A DNA stretch of 64,000 bases from positions 930,001 to 994,000 of the forward strand of contig NC_079235.1 of NCBI RefSeq assembly GCF_028502605.1, in the 5' to 3' direction. Below, one piece after another: positions 1 through 10,941 of the stretch. The notes under the pieces are model-generated. The model had not been told where the DNA came from. It made no database searches and was given only the letters and a program-made list of their open reading frames with translations. Position 1 is the stretch's first letter. Every line of letters begins with the position of its first letter. The position numbers and the translations under genes were made by a program. Source of the stretch: Trichoderma breve (lineage: Eukaryota; Ascomycota; Sordariomycetes; Hypocreales; Hypocreaceae).

Positions 1-444
1 CTAGTCCCGGCGGGAGACCTTTTCAACAAGCACACGAAGCATACGATAACATCAGCCAACGGAATCAGCAAACTAATTACACACCGAGTGCCGTTGCTGT
101 CCCACACCCACTTCTTCACCTGCGTCATTACCCTTTCTTCCATTGTGCATCTCAACAAGTGGGCACTCTTCTTCATTCAACACGATGATGATGACCTAAG
201 GCAGCAGATTCGCCTTAACATCGGTGCCCTCAATGAGCTGTCTGCCGTGTGGGGCGCCGCAGAGAGAGCACGAGGACAGGTAAAGGGTGTAGCGCAGGAG
301 ATTTACCACATTAAGAAGGAGCAGCAAAAGAATCCGCAGTACTGGCTTGGATTCACCCAGGAAGACGTCATGAACAGCATTGCCGCCGACGAATCCATCA
401 TCAGCAACTTCGATAGCATGCCACCGGCCCATCTACTAGGATAA
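1..444 (+). CDS. Zn2Cys6-type fungal transcription factor, C-terminal part (5' end outside window)
   Basis: The frame is open from base 1 to the TAG/TAA-type stop at 442-444, giving 147 residues without an initiating Met, so the gene enters from the left. The first half (residues about 25-55) is a hydrophobic helix ending HLNKWALFFIQH. The second half reads like the C-terminal tail of fungal C6 regulators: NIGALNELSAVWGAAERARG, then a charged segment, then NPQYWLGFTQEDVM and an acidic end. From memory of that family, this block closes proteins with the fungal-specific transcription factor domain. The DNA-binding zinc cluster is not in the window, so target genes cannot be inferred. It could be another nuclear regulator with a similar tail. 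The call rests on pattern recognition of the tail. Confidence 0.6.
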   Translation, partial: LVPAGDLFNKHTKHTITSANGISKLITHRVPLLSHTHFFTCVITLSSIVHLNKWALFFIQHDDDDLRQQIRLNIGALNELSAVWGAAERARGQVKGVAQEIYHIKKEQQKNPQYWLGFTQEDVMNSIAADESIISNFDSMPPAHLLG

Positions 445-2696
445 ACCAAGGCTTGACGTGTAAGTCTTTCTCTCTTCAAAAAAGAGAGAAGGATACTGTA
501 GATATGACGTGTCTGTTGGAAAGTACCTAGGTATAGAGACTGGGGAAATGTCATTTACATACGAGAGGACCGCCTTCACAGTAACTACCCAGGCAGGTCT
601 ACATGGGGGAGTTTGAAATTTCCTTATTATCAGGAGCATTGAATAGGGTCAGAGCGTCGGTTGAGGCGCCGTTGTGAGACGACCTCTTTTTTTGGAATTT
701 TTGGGTATCTAAGATCTATTTGTATATTAATGAGTCATGAATCTCCTTGTCGAATTTCTACTCTGTGGTTAGAAATTTCTATTCGTCTTAATCGTCTTCT
801 TCCTGAATGCTAATGATGGAAGAATTGCAAGATGTGTTGATGCTTTCGGGATAGGAGCAAGCATATAAAGATGTCTCTTTTCACACGATTTACGCATAGT
901 GACATTCAATAGTGCTCCTTGCTCAGTATGGATTCAGCAAAGAGCAAATACTACGTAAATATTAGATTCAACCATTATTTTCACCATTAATATTGAAAAA
1001 AACCACTTCAAATCATCGGCTAATGTGAGATACTTTGCTTTCTACGTGTCGAATGCTTGTCGCGTGGTTGGTTCTAGGGTAGATTTGTTGGCGCGATGAG
1101 GATCTGCAGCACGGCGGTGTCGACGTGAGCGAGCCTAGGATAGACTCAAATCACAACAAGCACAGCATTGGCGCACTACAGTATAAAGCACTTGCACAAT
1201 CTATTCTCCGCGACATGTGGCAAAACACAGATCCGTGGATAGCCTCCTTTTTTAAAGTCGATCGATGCGCTGGCAGACCGCCAATCGGACCCCTAAAAAG
1301 ACGGCTCCTTTACTGTACAGCAGCCAAGATGGCCGCCATTCTTACTCTCCAAGGTACGACTACACACACACACACCTTGACGCACCAACAAGGGGGAATA
1401 GTAAGGACATGCGCAGCTGAGAAGAGGCGACTTCACAAACTTCCGATTGACGAGACGGCTAGCCTTTGCGGGAATGCCTAATGCAAAGGCAGGAACAAGC
1501 GAAGACGGGCTCTTCTTTTTTGTGTCCCTCGTAATACTTTTTTTTATAGCAACAAGTACGAGCACTATCAAAAAGGCCTGGGGTGGATTCGCTCTACTTG
1601 CCCATGTCAGAACGGAAAAGCCAGCCACCTGTAGGGGTCAAGTCCTTAAAGAGGGCTGGGCGGGCGTGGCACCGTGTCATTGGATCGGCGCGCCAAAACT
1701 TGAAAAGGGCCTGCGGTCAAAACGTTCGAACGGGATGCAAGCGGCAATTAAGCTCGACGGTGCTAGTTAATGCAGATTCAGTGGTGCAGGCGAGTAATTG
1801 GCAGACTGTGGAAAGCAGAAAGTACTGGTCTTAATGTCATGCTCCGTCACGGCGTCTAAAAAGAACCTGGAAACAGGCAAAAGAAAACAAACTCATCGCC
1901 TCAACCTTGATGAGCTAAAAATTCACACAAGCTGACTGAAAAGTGGCGCCCCTTGTCTGGTCGCTGATGAGGCGGTGTTGTCACATGATTCGCCCAGCGT
2001 CTCTGTCCAATGATTGACCCTCAATTGCATTACATACACACTTTCCAGCCTCTTTTAATCCTCTTAGCGGTGTACGTGGGTACCTCCCGTCGCCCCGCGC
2101 AACGGGAAGCTGCGCAGTTTGGAGTGGAGGGTCCAGCTGCTTCTGTTTCTGCCAGGCCAGGGCAGGCCTCGTAAGGATGGACCGCCTTGTCCGTCTAGCC
2201 AAGGAGCTGCTGCATCTACTTTGTACTAAAGCTGCAGCGATTGACATTTCTCTGCCCTCCCAACCTTTTTCGGAGGAGCTGTTTTCTGTCCCCTTGTTGT
2301 TTTGACATTTTGGCATCTTTGCGACTTGGGCCATGTTCATGTTACACGCGACCCGGACTGAATGAATGAGATTTGGCATTTGCAGCGACAATTGAAGTGA
2401 TACAGCACAGCATAGCACAGTGCATCGCGCGCAAAACCCCCACATTCGACGACTTACAAACAAACATCCAGATCATTTGCCCTTGTCGCGGCGGGATCGC
2501 ACGACTCTGGCATTCCTGCGACACCCCACGACGGAAACACGCCTTGTTTGTTGGCCGAAATACCACAGAGGAGGAAGATTGAACCGCGCGCAGAAGCCAA
2601 GGGGGGCATCGGCCCAAAGACACTCAAACTGCCGTCGCACATCGCGCTCTGCTTTGATCGCATCGCCAGCGCTTTCCGCCCCTCGTCGTCGCCGTC
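445..2696. other. Intergenic region without a recognised gene
   Basis: About 2.25 kb between the regulator tail and the b561-type gene. Short open frames on both strands have no recognisable protein content or splice-joined extension. The left part is AT-rich around 700-1000 with a GCATATAAAG TATA-like stretch near 861. The right part (about 2030-2690) is GC-richer and pyrimidine-rich and probably holds the promoter and 5' leader of the downstream plus-strand gene. Confidence 0.6.
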
Positions 2697-5358
2697 ATGG
2701 CGCCGGCACCAGACCAACTCTCCTCGCCCGGTTCCGTGAGCTATGATTCCGACACCATGGTGGTGGGGGATGGGACGTGGGACTTTACCAAGAACACGTT
2801 CCTCCTCCCCAACTTGCAGGGCACCGACTTTGACACTATGCGATACAATGGTTAGTTTGACTGACTGTCTGAGTCAACCACGCTCGTTTTTTTGTCTGAC
2901 AGTCCTTGACGCAGGAATGGGCAATCGCTTCTCCACGCTTCACCAGTACCATACCATTATCCTGGCCCACGGTATCCTGGCTACCATGGTGTTTCTCTTC
3001 CTGGTTCCCTTCTCTGTGATGCTGATTAGGTTCTACACGAGAGAGCCGATCCATACGATTCGACACCACGCCCGACTCCAGGTCTTCTCGCTCTTGCTCC
3101 TGACGGCTGCCTTCATATTGCCCTTCTTCGCCGTAGGCCCCAAGAGAGCCCTCTCAAACCCTCACCATGGAATTGGCGTTGCCATCTATGTCATGTTCGT
3201 CGTTCAACTCGTCGGTGGTCGAATAATCCAGCACATTACCAAGATGCGGTCTCTTCGCATCATGCTTCATCAGTGGCTAGGCAGAGCCATCGCCATTCTT
3301 GGAATCGTCCAGATACCCCTCGGACTGACTCTATACGGATCGCCCAAGGTTCTTTTCATCTTGTACGCTGTTTGGATGGGTTTCCTGTTGCTGGTCTACT
3401 TTGTTCTTAGCTACCAGGCTGAGGGCCGTCGAGATCATTACATTTCAGGAGGTCGCTCCGAAGCTGGCACTCGCATTACCGGTATTACCGAATCCGAATA
3501 CTACTCTGAACATAGAGATGAACACCATTCGAAGCTGAAGTGGCTGGGCCCTCTGGCCGCCGCCGCCGGAGTATTTGCCTTGGCCAGAGGACGCAAAAAC
3601 CACGATGATGATCGTAGCCGAGTCCGCAGCCGGTCCCCATCCATGTCGAGAAGTCGTGGTCCAACGGTAATCTCATCGCGACCAAGCTATTTTTCGGAAA
3701 AATACTCGGATGTTCCAGAACGAAGCGGTGGCGGAGGTGGTATGCTCAAGGCATTAGGGGGTGCGGCGGCCGTTTTCGGTGCTGGAAAGCTCTTTTCCAA
3801 CTTCATGAGCCGTCGCGACCGACGAGATGAGGAATATTCGGCTGTATCTACCGAAACCCCGCGCCGCAATAGGTCTGGACGTGCCATGACCGTCAGCGAG
3901 TACGCCAGCGAATATACCGATGATGCATCCACCATTCCGCCGTCGCGAGCCCCTGCCCCTACTCAGACCGCTTCCGCCTTTGGAGCTCGTGACTCGGGTC
4001 GGCGTTCGTCACTACCTCCTTCTCGTTCGGATATCCGCGGAAATGCACGAGGATATGATGACTCTGATTATTCATCCTATGTTTCTCCTTCGCGACGGCG
4101 AGATGAACCTTCTGGTGGTGGTGGTGGGTTTGCCAAGGGCGTGCTCGCTACCTTGGGAGTTGGGTGGCTTGCCAAAAAGTTTGCCGACAGGCGTGCCAGG
4201 AAAGAAGAGGATGACCGGTTCAGGGACGAGGAGGAAATGAGGTCTGGCACTCAATTCTCAAGGTACAGCCAAACCAACACGGAATACACATCTCCGATTA
4301 GGAGAGATTCTCGCCGTCCGCCCCAGAGGCGCAGCACCGTTACGGGAACCGAATTATCATCAGACATGACGGAATCTACGTTTGACACCCAGACGGAGCT
4401 TTCACGGCCACCCCAAAAGGCGCCGTTGAGTGCTGCTGTCAGAGTGCCGCCAAGCACATCTGCGTTGCTCCCTGGTGAATCACCTCCGCCCAGGCGTGGT
4501 GAGCGTCTGTCTATGCCTTCCATGCCTAGCGATCCCCATGGCGTTCTCCACCGTTCCGAGGTATCTGATGTGACTTCTCTGGCCGACCGACCTACGGGAC
4601 GCAACCAGTCTCGACGACAAATGGACAGCGAAAGGGCTGCAGCTGAGGCAGCGGCTAGGGCTAGTAACCTGGCAGCAAAAGAGCGAGGACGGTTTGGTAG
4701 CAGTTCGACGAGCCAGCCTTCAGGCGCCAGGTCGAGGGTTCAAGACAAAGACCGAAACGTCACCTTGCGAAAACTCACTGAAGAGGAGTCTTTGGCGCGG
4801 AGGAGCCGAATGAATTCACAATCTAGCCTTTCCGAATCGCCCACCAAGGGTCGCCGATACCGCAGGGACGATAGCCAGAGGAGGGCAGAGTCGGCAGCCG
4901 AGAGCAGAGCCGAAAGCAGAGTTCAGGACGATTCCAGCCGAGTTGGGCCACTCCCCCCGCCAAACCCATCATATGCCAAGGACAGACGCGGCAGAGACTC
5001 AGCTTATTACTCTGGTCAGCCCGCTCAAGCCGGACCTTCTGGTCACCTAGCACCGCCGGGCATGCAGCTGCCCAATGCCAGCGTCTCTAGTATTGGCAGC
5101 CATGGCACATGGAGTGGCATGGGACCTCCAACAGAGGTTCCAAGCGGACCAGCAGCTGTGCCTCCGGTTGTACCGCCAGTCGTGCCGTCAACGGCACCGC
5201 CAACGGAGATTAAGGAGGACAAGGGCAACGAGTCGGCCGCAGACAACAGAAGACGACGACGAGCGGAGCGACGACGAGCAAGCAGCAGCCACCCTCCTCC
5301 ATCCGGAACGGACACGTATACGACTGACACGTATGATGATACCGAGAGGGGATATTGA
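2697..5358 (+). CDS. Cytochrome b561-domain membrane protein with long disordered C-terminal tail
   Basis: Two exons, 2697-2850 and 2915-5358, joined through a 64-bp GT-AG intron, give 865 residues. The ATG at 2697 adds a 52-residue soluble N-terminus that flows in frame into MGNRFSTLH. Five hydrophobic helices follow at about 66-89, 106-125, 137-156, 172-191 and 197-218. Histidines near 70, 103, 136 and 170 sit where b561 proteins bind two hemes. Such proteins move electrons across a membrane; donor and acceptor here are unknown. Residues about 230-865 are Ser/Arg-rich, low complexity and probably cytosolic. They contain three related blocks in which a glycine run or short Gly/Ala-rich hydrophobic helix is followed by a mixed Arg/Asp/Glu cluster (for example GGAAAVFGAGKLF then RRDRRDEE, and LATLGVGWLAKKF then RRARKEEDD). 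Single-domain b561 proteins are about 200-250 residues, so the tail is the odd part. Confidence 0.8.
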
Positions 5359-6541
5359 TTTACCCATCCGATCTGAGCGGTACAGCTGGCAGACGATGTG
5401 CTCGACTTCCACCCGCTTCATGAACATAGCCATTGGTGGCCTGTGTACATACGGAACTTAGGCTGGAGATGATTGTGATTTAATCTGTTTTTCCTTTCTC
5501 TTGGTGGGATGCTGCATATGCGTTGAGTCGTAGGATACCTTTCCTTATCTATTAGAGGCGTTTGGGATGGCATTCTCAAGAACTCTGCATTTTGCTGCAT
5601 TTGATTGATAATGTTTGGTTTTTTCTTTTGTTACTTTTTCATTTCTCTTCTTAAAGATGATGACGGAACGGGATGCCTGAGATGAATGGGAATTTGCTCC
5701 AAGGATGATGGGATGCCTGAGATGAAATGGGAATTTCCTCCAAGGATGATGGGATGATCTGGGTTTAGAGATGGGATGGGCCATGCATTGCGTATATGAC
5801 TGTACATTTTAGTGAGAAAAATTGAACAGATGGGGGGAGGGATTGATGGGAGGCTTATGTTGATATTATTATTATTGATAGTATGGCAATTATGAATGAA
5901 ACGCAGTTTTTATTTTCACACTTTGAATCTTGTCAATTGATGTCCATGTGAATCGTGAATTGAATTGAGCTGAGTTAAAGTCGATGCCAATTGATGGATT
6001 GACGCCATAGCGCGGCTTTCCCTCTGCCGGCAATTGTGTTAGGCGCAATTCCAGGACCCGCGACGTCATCAGGATCAATTGATGCCAATTGGAGGCCATT
6101 GGCAGCCAAATTCACACCCAGACAGGCATTGGGGGGCTCTGGAATTGCCGGATCCCCTGGAAGCTTAAAATGTCTCAGTGCAGAAATCAACAAGCAAAAA
6201 AAGCTCCAATTCCAATTATTCACGCACTTCCGCTTTGCACTTCTCATCGTTTCGGCTTCGGCACAGCTCCACTACAGCTCTTGTAGCCAACCAGCTTTGC
6301 TCGCTGTCCTAGCTAATGTGGTTCTGCTGGGGAACACCGTAGCCCGACGCTCGACTTTTCTTCTTCTTCTGTGCCTTGTTTCCTTGTTCAATCTCTCCCC
6401 TTTCTCCCTTTTCTTCTAATTCTATTCTGTTATCGTCTTCTACAGTGCTTCTTCAATCTCCCTCGCATTCATTTTTTACTGCCTGAATCCCGAGAGGCGG
6501 CCAATGGCCTGCGTCGTGACTGCGACCCGCGGATAGACACC
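5359..6541 (+). other. Intergenic region: 3' end of the b561 gene and promoter/5' leader of gpi13
   Basis: The 1.2 kb contain no separate gene. A 40-41 bp unit is tandemly duplicated at 5670-5755. From 5930 to 6220 there are many CAATT/CCAAT/ATTGG motifs, for example near 5986, 6082 and 6094. Just before the gpi13 start (6350-6480) the strand is strongly pyrimidine-rich, as is usual for fungal 5' leaders. Confidence 0.5.
5670..5755. repeat. Two-copy tandem repeat of about 40 bp
   Basis: The block GGATGCCTGAGATGA, followed by ATGGGAATTT and CTCCAAGGATGATG, occurs at about 5671 and again at about 5711 with a one-base insertion and one substitution. It lies in the 3' flank of the b561-type gene and has no coding role. 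Confidence 0.8.
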
Positions 6542-9500
6542 ATGCCTCCAAAGAGCTCCAAGCCGGCCGACGGCCTCGACTACAAGGCCATTTCAAAGCA
6601 GTTTGCAAAGGCCAGGGCGGCCAGGGAGGCTCGGGAAGCTCGGGACGCCGAGGCCAAAGAAAAGGGCCTGCCGACGGAAAAGGAACAGACGGAGATTCTA
6701 GAGCGGCAGCGCGAGCTGCTCAACACCAAGCGGCAAAAGGCCTACGAGCGGCGGTGGTGGTGGACGGCGGCCTTTTGGACGTGGCTGCTGGCTGTTCACG
6801 CTGTTGGAATCTGGCTGTTTGCGAGCGGTTTCCTGCTGACGAGGCTCGTGCTCGACGACAAGTCCAGCTGTGCGGCGCCCCCGGTCGAGGGTTTGGCAGC
6901 TAGTCAGGCTGCTCTGGATGTGAACAAGGGATGCTGGCACCCGAAGCAGTTTGACCGGGCTGTGGTGATTCTGATTGACGCCCTGCGCTACGATTTCACC
7001 GTTCCAGAGGATCCGGCGGCGGCGCATGCCTTCCACAACTCGTTTCCCTTCTTGTACGACACGGCTGTCAAAGCGCCCCAGAATGCGTTCCTGCGGCCCT
7101 TCATTGCGGACCCGCCGACGACGACGCTGCAGCGGCTCAAGGGCTTGACGACGGGGACGCTGCCGACGTTTATCGATGCTGGGAGCAACTTTGCCGGAAC
7201 TGCCATTGACGAGGACAATCTGTTGATGCAGCTGAGGGAGTCGGGCAAGAAGATTGCGCATCTCGGGGATGATACCTGGTGGTCCTTGTTCCCGGAGTAT
7301 TTTGAGCCCAACATCAGCAAGGCGTACGACAGCTTCAATGTCTGGGACCTGCACACCGTCGACAATGGCGTCATTGACAACATCTTTCCGCTGCTGGAGT
7401 CGTCCAAGGACGGCCAGTGGGATCTTCTCATTGGTCACTGCTTGGGCGTGGACCATGCGGGACATCGTTATGGGCCTGACCACTCTGCTATGACGGCTAA
7501 GCTGCAGCAGATGAACGAGTTTGTGACTAAAGTTGCAGGATCTATTGACGATGATACGCTTCTGATTGTTATGGGTGATCACGGCATGGACGGAAAGGGG
7601 GACCATGGTGGAGAGAGTGACGATGAGGTTGAGGCGGCTCTATGGATGTACTCGAAGCGACCTGTTTTCGGGAGAACCTCACCTGAATATGCTGTTCCGC
7701 CGGCTACTGCCAAGATTCGCCCTGTTAACCAGATTGATCTGGTGCCGACCCTTGCGCTGCTTCTGGGTATTCCTATTCCTTACAACAACCTCGGAAAGCC
7801 CATTGAGGAGGCTTTCGCGGGACAAAAGGGCAATGACTGGGCTAACTTGGAGGCCGTTTCGCGACTTGCATCTGCTGGAATCGAGAGGTATAGGCAGTCA
7901 TACTTCAAGGCCCGTGGCATTAAGCAGACGGTGGAACCGGGCTCTCCCGCTGCTTTGTGGGCGGCGGCCAACGTTGCTGGGCTGGGCCACAAGGACGCTT
8001 ACAATTATCTTACGGAATTCGAGAACGAGACCCTTCAGGTCTACAAGGGACTGTGGGCTCGATTCGACGTTCCCAGGATGGTAGCGGGTGTGTTTGTTAC
8101 CGCCGTTGGCCTTGTGATGTTGGTCATGTACTCGTCAAAGCCTGCAGATGAGGAGTTTGTCGTGGCTAATGATGCTGAGCTCGACTACGCTGAGAGGCGG
8201 CTGGAGCTTATGAATCTGAATCACGAAGACCAGGAGGTGCACCCGGACCAGCATTTCCACCGAAGTCTCTTGGGTGGACTGGCCGACGCCCGAGTTCTCT
8301 TTGTCGTGGGAGTCTTGATTGCCGTAGGATTGTATCGCAGGCAACCTATGGATGGTCTCGCAGCTTTGGTAGTCACACTCTTGATTACTGGCGTCATTTC
8401 TGCCCTGTCTACCTCTGGCAGGTCGATTCTCAACATTCTTCCGCGCACGTTCTGGGGATGGCTGTCTGTTGTTCTTACTCTTAGCCACTCTATCGGATTC
8501 GCATCCAACTCGTACACAATCTGGGAAGACTCCATCCTACTCTTCTTCATTGCGACATTTGGCGTGGCTGCTCTGATATCCTCGTTCCGAATTGAATCAA
8601 AAGTGGACCGCACAATGGCCATCTACCACACCGTCACATTCATCATCATTGGGCGATTGGCGTCGTACTCGAAGCTTTGCCGCGAGGAGCAGATGCCCTA
8701 CTGTACTTCGACTTACTACGCTTCCGTCACGTCCTCTACGTCGGCCCCCTGGCAGCTTGCCATTCCTTTTGCCGTCTTCCTCATCCTTCCCGATGTCATC
8801 AAGGCGTTCTTGATGCCGTCCAAGTCATATGAGGGCCTGGCTCCTACGTGGATCGGATACGCTTTCCGTGGCGGCCTCTTCCTCTCCGCCTTGTACTGGA
8901 CTATTGATGCCGCTAACAACGGGGGGTGGCTCGCTGATAGGCTCTCCGAGAGCACGCTCAAGTCGGCTGGTGTCTACTTGGCCCAGGTGATCCTGGCACT
9001 ATCCCTTATCGCTGGATCGACATCGTTTGCCTGGGCGCCGCCAAACATCTCCATCTTGTCGACGTCTGCCAAGACGGGACAGCTGGTAACTATTCTCGGC
9101 TACGGCAACGCCATGGGCGCTCGCTATCTCTTCCTGCCGCTCAACTTCCTCGCGGCATGCATCCTCGTCACCAAGCCCATGGGATCAGGTGCTTTGGCCC
9201 TCATGATGTGGCAGATTCTCTGCCTGGCCGAGATTATCGATCTCAACCAGCTCAAGGCCGAGTCCATCGGCCCCGTGATGCTCGCCATCCTAGGCAACTT
9301 TTACTTCTTCAAGACGGGCCACCAAGCCGTCCTCTCCAGCATCCAATGGGACAGCGCCTTCATCCCGCTCTTCTCCATCCGCTACCCCTGGTCCCCTCTC
9401 GTCGTCGCGCTCAACACTTTCGCGGGCCAGATCCTCGCCGCCGTGTCGGTGCCGCTCATCGTCCTGTGGAAGGTCGGGCCGAAGCAGCGCGGCATCCTCG

Positions 9501-9739
9501 AGACGACGGCCCGCGCGCTGGGGGTGTTTATCGCGTATTTCGCGGTTGAGGCGTTGACGACGATGAGTTGGGCGGGGTGGTTGAGGAGGCATTTGATGCT
9601 GTATAGGGTGTTTTGTCCGAGGTTTATGCTTGCTGCTTTGTTGTTGGTTGTTATGGATTTGGTGGGGGTTTTGGTTGCTTTGACGGGGGTGAGGAGTAAT
9701 ACCTTGGCGGTGTGCGAGGTATTTGGATGGGCGGAGTAA
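6542..9739 (+). CDS. gpi13: GPI ethanolamine phosphate transferase 3 (Gpi13/PIG-O)
   Basis: An uninterrupted 1065-codon frame. The ATG at 6542 (MPPKSSKPADG) was chosen because the in-frame extension upstream lies in a pyrimidine-rich leader. In the ER lumen the enzyme moves phosphoethanolamine from phosphatidylethanolamine to the third mannose of the GPI precursor, the group later joined to proteins. A charged cytosolic N-terminus precedes the first membrane segment (about 70-100). The lumenal alkaline-phosphatase-like domain follows, with metal-site motifs VILIDALRYD (Asp about 146), GDDTWWSLFP, GHCLGVDHAGHRYGP (about 298-312) and MGDHGMDGKGDHGG (about 344-357). The C-terminal half (about 510-1065) is a series of hydrophobic helices. 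Length and motif order match Gpi13 rather than Gpi7 or Mcd4, the sister enzymes. Its product supports proteins such as the GPI-anchored one at 29 kb. Confidence 0.93.
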   Translation: MPPKSSKPADGLDYKAISKQFAKARAAREAREARDAEAKEKGLPTEKEQTEILERQRELLNTKRQKAYERRWWWTAAFWTWLLAVHAVGIWLFASGFLLTRLVLDDKSSCAAPPVEGLAASQAALDVNKGCWHPKQFDRAVVILIDALRYDFTVPEDPAAAHAFHNSFPFLYDTAVKAPQNAFLRPFIADPPTTTLQRLKGLTTGTLPTFIDAGSNFAGTAIDEDNLLMQLRESGKKIAHLGDDTWWSLFPEYFEPNISKAYDSFNVWDLHTVDNGVIDNIFPLLESSKDGQWDLLIGHCLGVDHAGHRYGPDHSAMTAKLQQMNEFVTKVAGSIDDDTLLIVMGDHGMDGKGDHGGESDDEVEAALWMYSKRPVFGRTSPEYAVPPATAKIRPVNQIDLVPTLALLLGIPIPYNNLGKPIEEAFAGQKGNDWANLEAVSRLASAGIERYRQSYFKARGIKQTVEPGSPAALWAAANVAGLGHKDAYNYLTEFENETLQVYKGLWARFDVPRMVAGVFVTAVGLVMLVMYSSKPADEEFVVANDAELDYAERRLELMNLNHEDQEVHPDQHFHRSLLGGLADARVLFVVGVLIAVGLYRRQPMDGLAALVVTLLITGVISALSTSGRSILNILPRTFWGWLSVVLTLSHSIGFASNSYTIWEDSILLFFIATFGVAALISSFRIESKVDRTMAIYHTVTFIIIGRLASYSKLCREEQMPYCTSTYYASVTSSTSAPWQLAIPFAVFLILPDVIKAFLMPSKSYEGLAPTWIGYAFRGGLFLSALYWTIDAANNGGWLADRLSESTLKSAGVYLAQVILALSLIAGSTSFAWAPPNISILSTSAKTGQLVTILGYGNAMGARYLFLPLNFLAACILVTKPMGSGALALMMWQILCLAEIIDLNQLKAESIGPVMLAILGNFYFFKTGHQAVLSSIQWDSAFIPLFSIRYPWSPLVVALNTFAGQILAAVSVPLIVLWKVGPKQRGILETTARALGVFIAYFAVEALTTMSWAGWLRRHLMLYRVFCPRFMLAALLLVVMDLVGVLVALTGVRSNTLAVCEVFGWAE

Positions 9740-10032
9740 GAAGAGTTGTTAGATTTTCAAAAGGTTGACTATGAAACTTTTAATTACATGATTACGGCTT
9801 GGGGGTGGTAATGGAGGAAGAAGGGGGAGAGGGTTTCTTTGGTGGGGAGGCGGATGGGCTTTGGAATATACGGAGTATAAAATGGGCATGTTGATTGCTT
9901 TAGTAAATGAATATATAAACAAATAAACAAATCCGATGACAGGATGATATTCTATAATAGATGATGCGAAAGTTGGTCTTGTTCTTTGAATGAGGCTGTG
10001 ATGTACGGTAGCTATTTATGTGTGGGCTGCTG

Positions 10033-10066
10033 CCAATTGCTCGATGGAGGTTAAAAATGCTGTGAA
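10033..10066 (+). repeat. Dispersed hairpin repeat, copy 1 (degenerate left arm)
   Basis: Right half GGAGGTTAAAAATGCTGTGAA is intact. The left arm CAGCAC is replaced by AATTGCTC, so the CAGCA/TGCTG pairing is lost in this copy. Confidence 0.7.
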
Positions 10067-10142
10067 TACTTAAATATCAGAAGTCTCGAGGTGGCTAGTT
10101 ATTTGTGATGGGGAGCCGAGATAAGCCGTAGGCTTCAACTTT

Positions 10143-10175
10143 CCATCACTCGAGTGAGGGTAAAAATGCTGTGAA
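10143..10175 (+). repeat. Dispersed hairpin repeat, copy 2
   Basis: CCATCACTCGAGTGAGG followed by GTAAAAATGCTGTGAA. The centre CACTCGAGTG is a perfect 10-bp palindrome in this copy. About 40 bp upstream also match copy 3 (GGAGCCGAGATAAGCC versus GGAGAGCCGGCATAAG). Confidence 0.8.
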
Positions 10176-10234
10176 GCGAATGATTTGCCCCGAGGTCTGG
10201 GCAACGGGCAGTGCTGTCAACCTTTTTTATGATT

Positions 10235-10300
10235 GGAGAGCCGGCATAAGTAGTCGGCTTTGGCTCTCCAGCATTCGGGTGAGGTTAAGAATGCTGTGAA
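10235..10300 (+). repeat. Dispersed hairpin repeat, copy 3 with extended left flank
   Basis: The core 10268-10300 reads CCAGCATTCGGGTGAGG then TTAAGAATGCTGTGAA. Just upstream, GGAGAGCC (10235-10242) and GGCTCTCC (10262-10269) form a perfect 8-bp inverted repeat. The preceding TTTTATGATTGG is shared with copy 6 and with copy 10 on the other strand. Confidence 0.8.
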
Positions 10301-10411
10301 GAAAGAAGATGGTGTGTGGTAAGGGTGGGATGGGGAAACCTAAATTTGTACGCCGGCGTCTCTTTGCGACAGTGGTTGGAGATGTAAATAATGAGCCTTA
10401 CTAGTAGTTCT

Positions 10412-10450
10412 CCAGCACTCAGATGGAGTTGAGTTAAACATGCTGTAAAA
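10412..10450 (+). repeat. Dispersed hairpin repeat, copy 4
   Basis: CCAGCACTCAGATGGAG then TTGAGTTAAACATGCTGTAAA. Both arms CAGCA and TGCTG are kept, with a small insertion in the loop. Confidence 0.75.
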
Positions 10451-10513
10451 GTGGAAGTTTCATTTATGAATTTCAGATTCTACTGTAATTGGACAGTTGT
10501 AGGGTTTGGCTCT

Positions 10514-10546
10514 CCAGCACTTGGGTGAGATCGAAAATGCTGTGAA
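10514..10546 (+). repeat. Dispersed hairpin repeat, copy 5
   Basis: CCAGCACTTGGGTGAG then ATCGAAAATGCTGTGAA, preceded by GGCTCT as in copies 3 and 7. Both arms are intact. Confidence 0.8.
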
Positions 10547-10601
10547 GGCTAACTTAGACGATGTGCAACTTCCTGGTACGGGCCTTTTATGATTGGGGTT
10601 T

Positions 10602-10634
10602 CTAGCACTTGAGGGAGGTTAAAAATGCTGTGAA
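10602..10634 (+). repeat. Dispersed hairpin repeat, copy 6
   Basis: CTAGCACTTGAGGGAGG then TTAAAAATGCTGTGAA. The left flank ATGATTGGGGTTTCTAGCAC almost matches that of copy 11 at 34.9 kb (on the opposite strand), so these two form a subtype. Confidence 0.8.
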
Positions 10635-10738
10635 ATTTACGCAATTGCTGGCCGCTTTGACGCAGCAACACACCATACATAGCCTCAGTAGTGTATTGCT
10701 GCCCAAGGCTGACAGCATGAAATTTAAAATTCGGCTCT

Positions 10739-10777
10739 CCAGCACTTGCACTCCAGCGAGGCCAAAAATGCTGTGAA
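10739..10777 (+). repeat. Dispersed hairpin repeat, copy 7
   Basis: CCAGCACTTGCACTCCAGCG then AGGCCAAAAATGCTGTGAA. It carries a short internal duplication of the left arm (CACT/CCAGC). Confidence 0.75.
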
Positions 10778-10871
10778 ATAGTAGCTATGCGGGCATATGG
10801 AGGGTTGAACCAATGGTTATTTGTGTGGCTAGGGAGCTGATATACATACATACGAAGTGGGTTTTAGCTTT

Positions 10872-10904
10872 ACAGCCCTTGGGTGAGGTTGAAAATGCTG
10901 TGAA
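10872..10904 (+). repeat. Dispersed hairpin repeat, copy 8
   Basis: ACAGCCCTTGGGTGAGG then TTGAAAATGCTGTGAA. The left arm carries one substitution. Confidence 0.75.
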
Positions 10905-10941
10905 AAGGAAATTGTCAGATCTTTAAAATTTAACTTCCGAT

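Noticed and set aside
6698..7606. 302-codon antisense frame inside gpi13
   Set aside because: It overlaps the catalytic domain of a clear Gpi13 protein; the antisense product has no family features.
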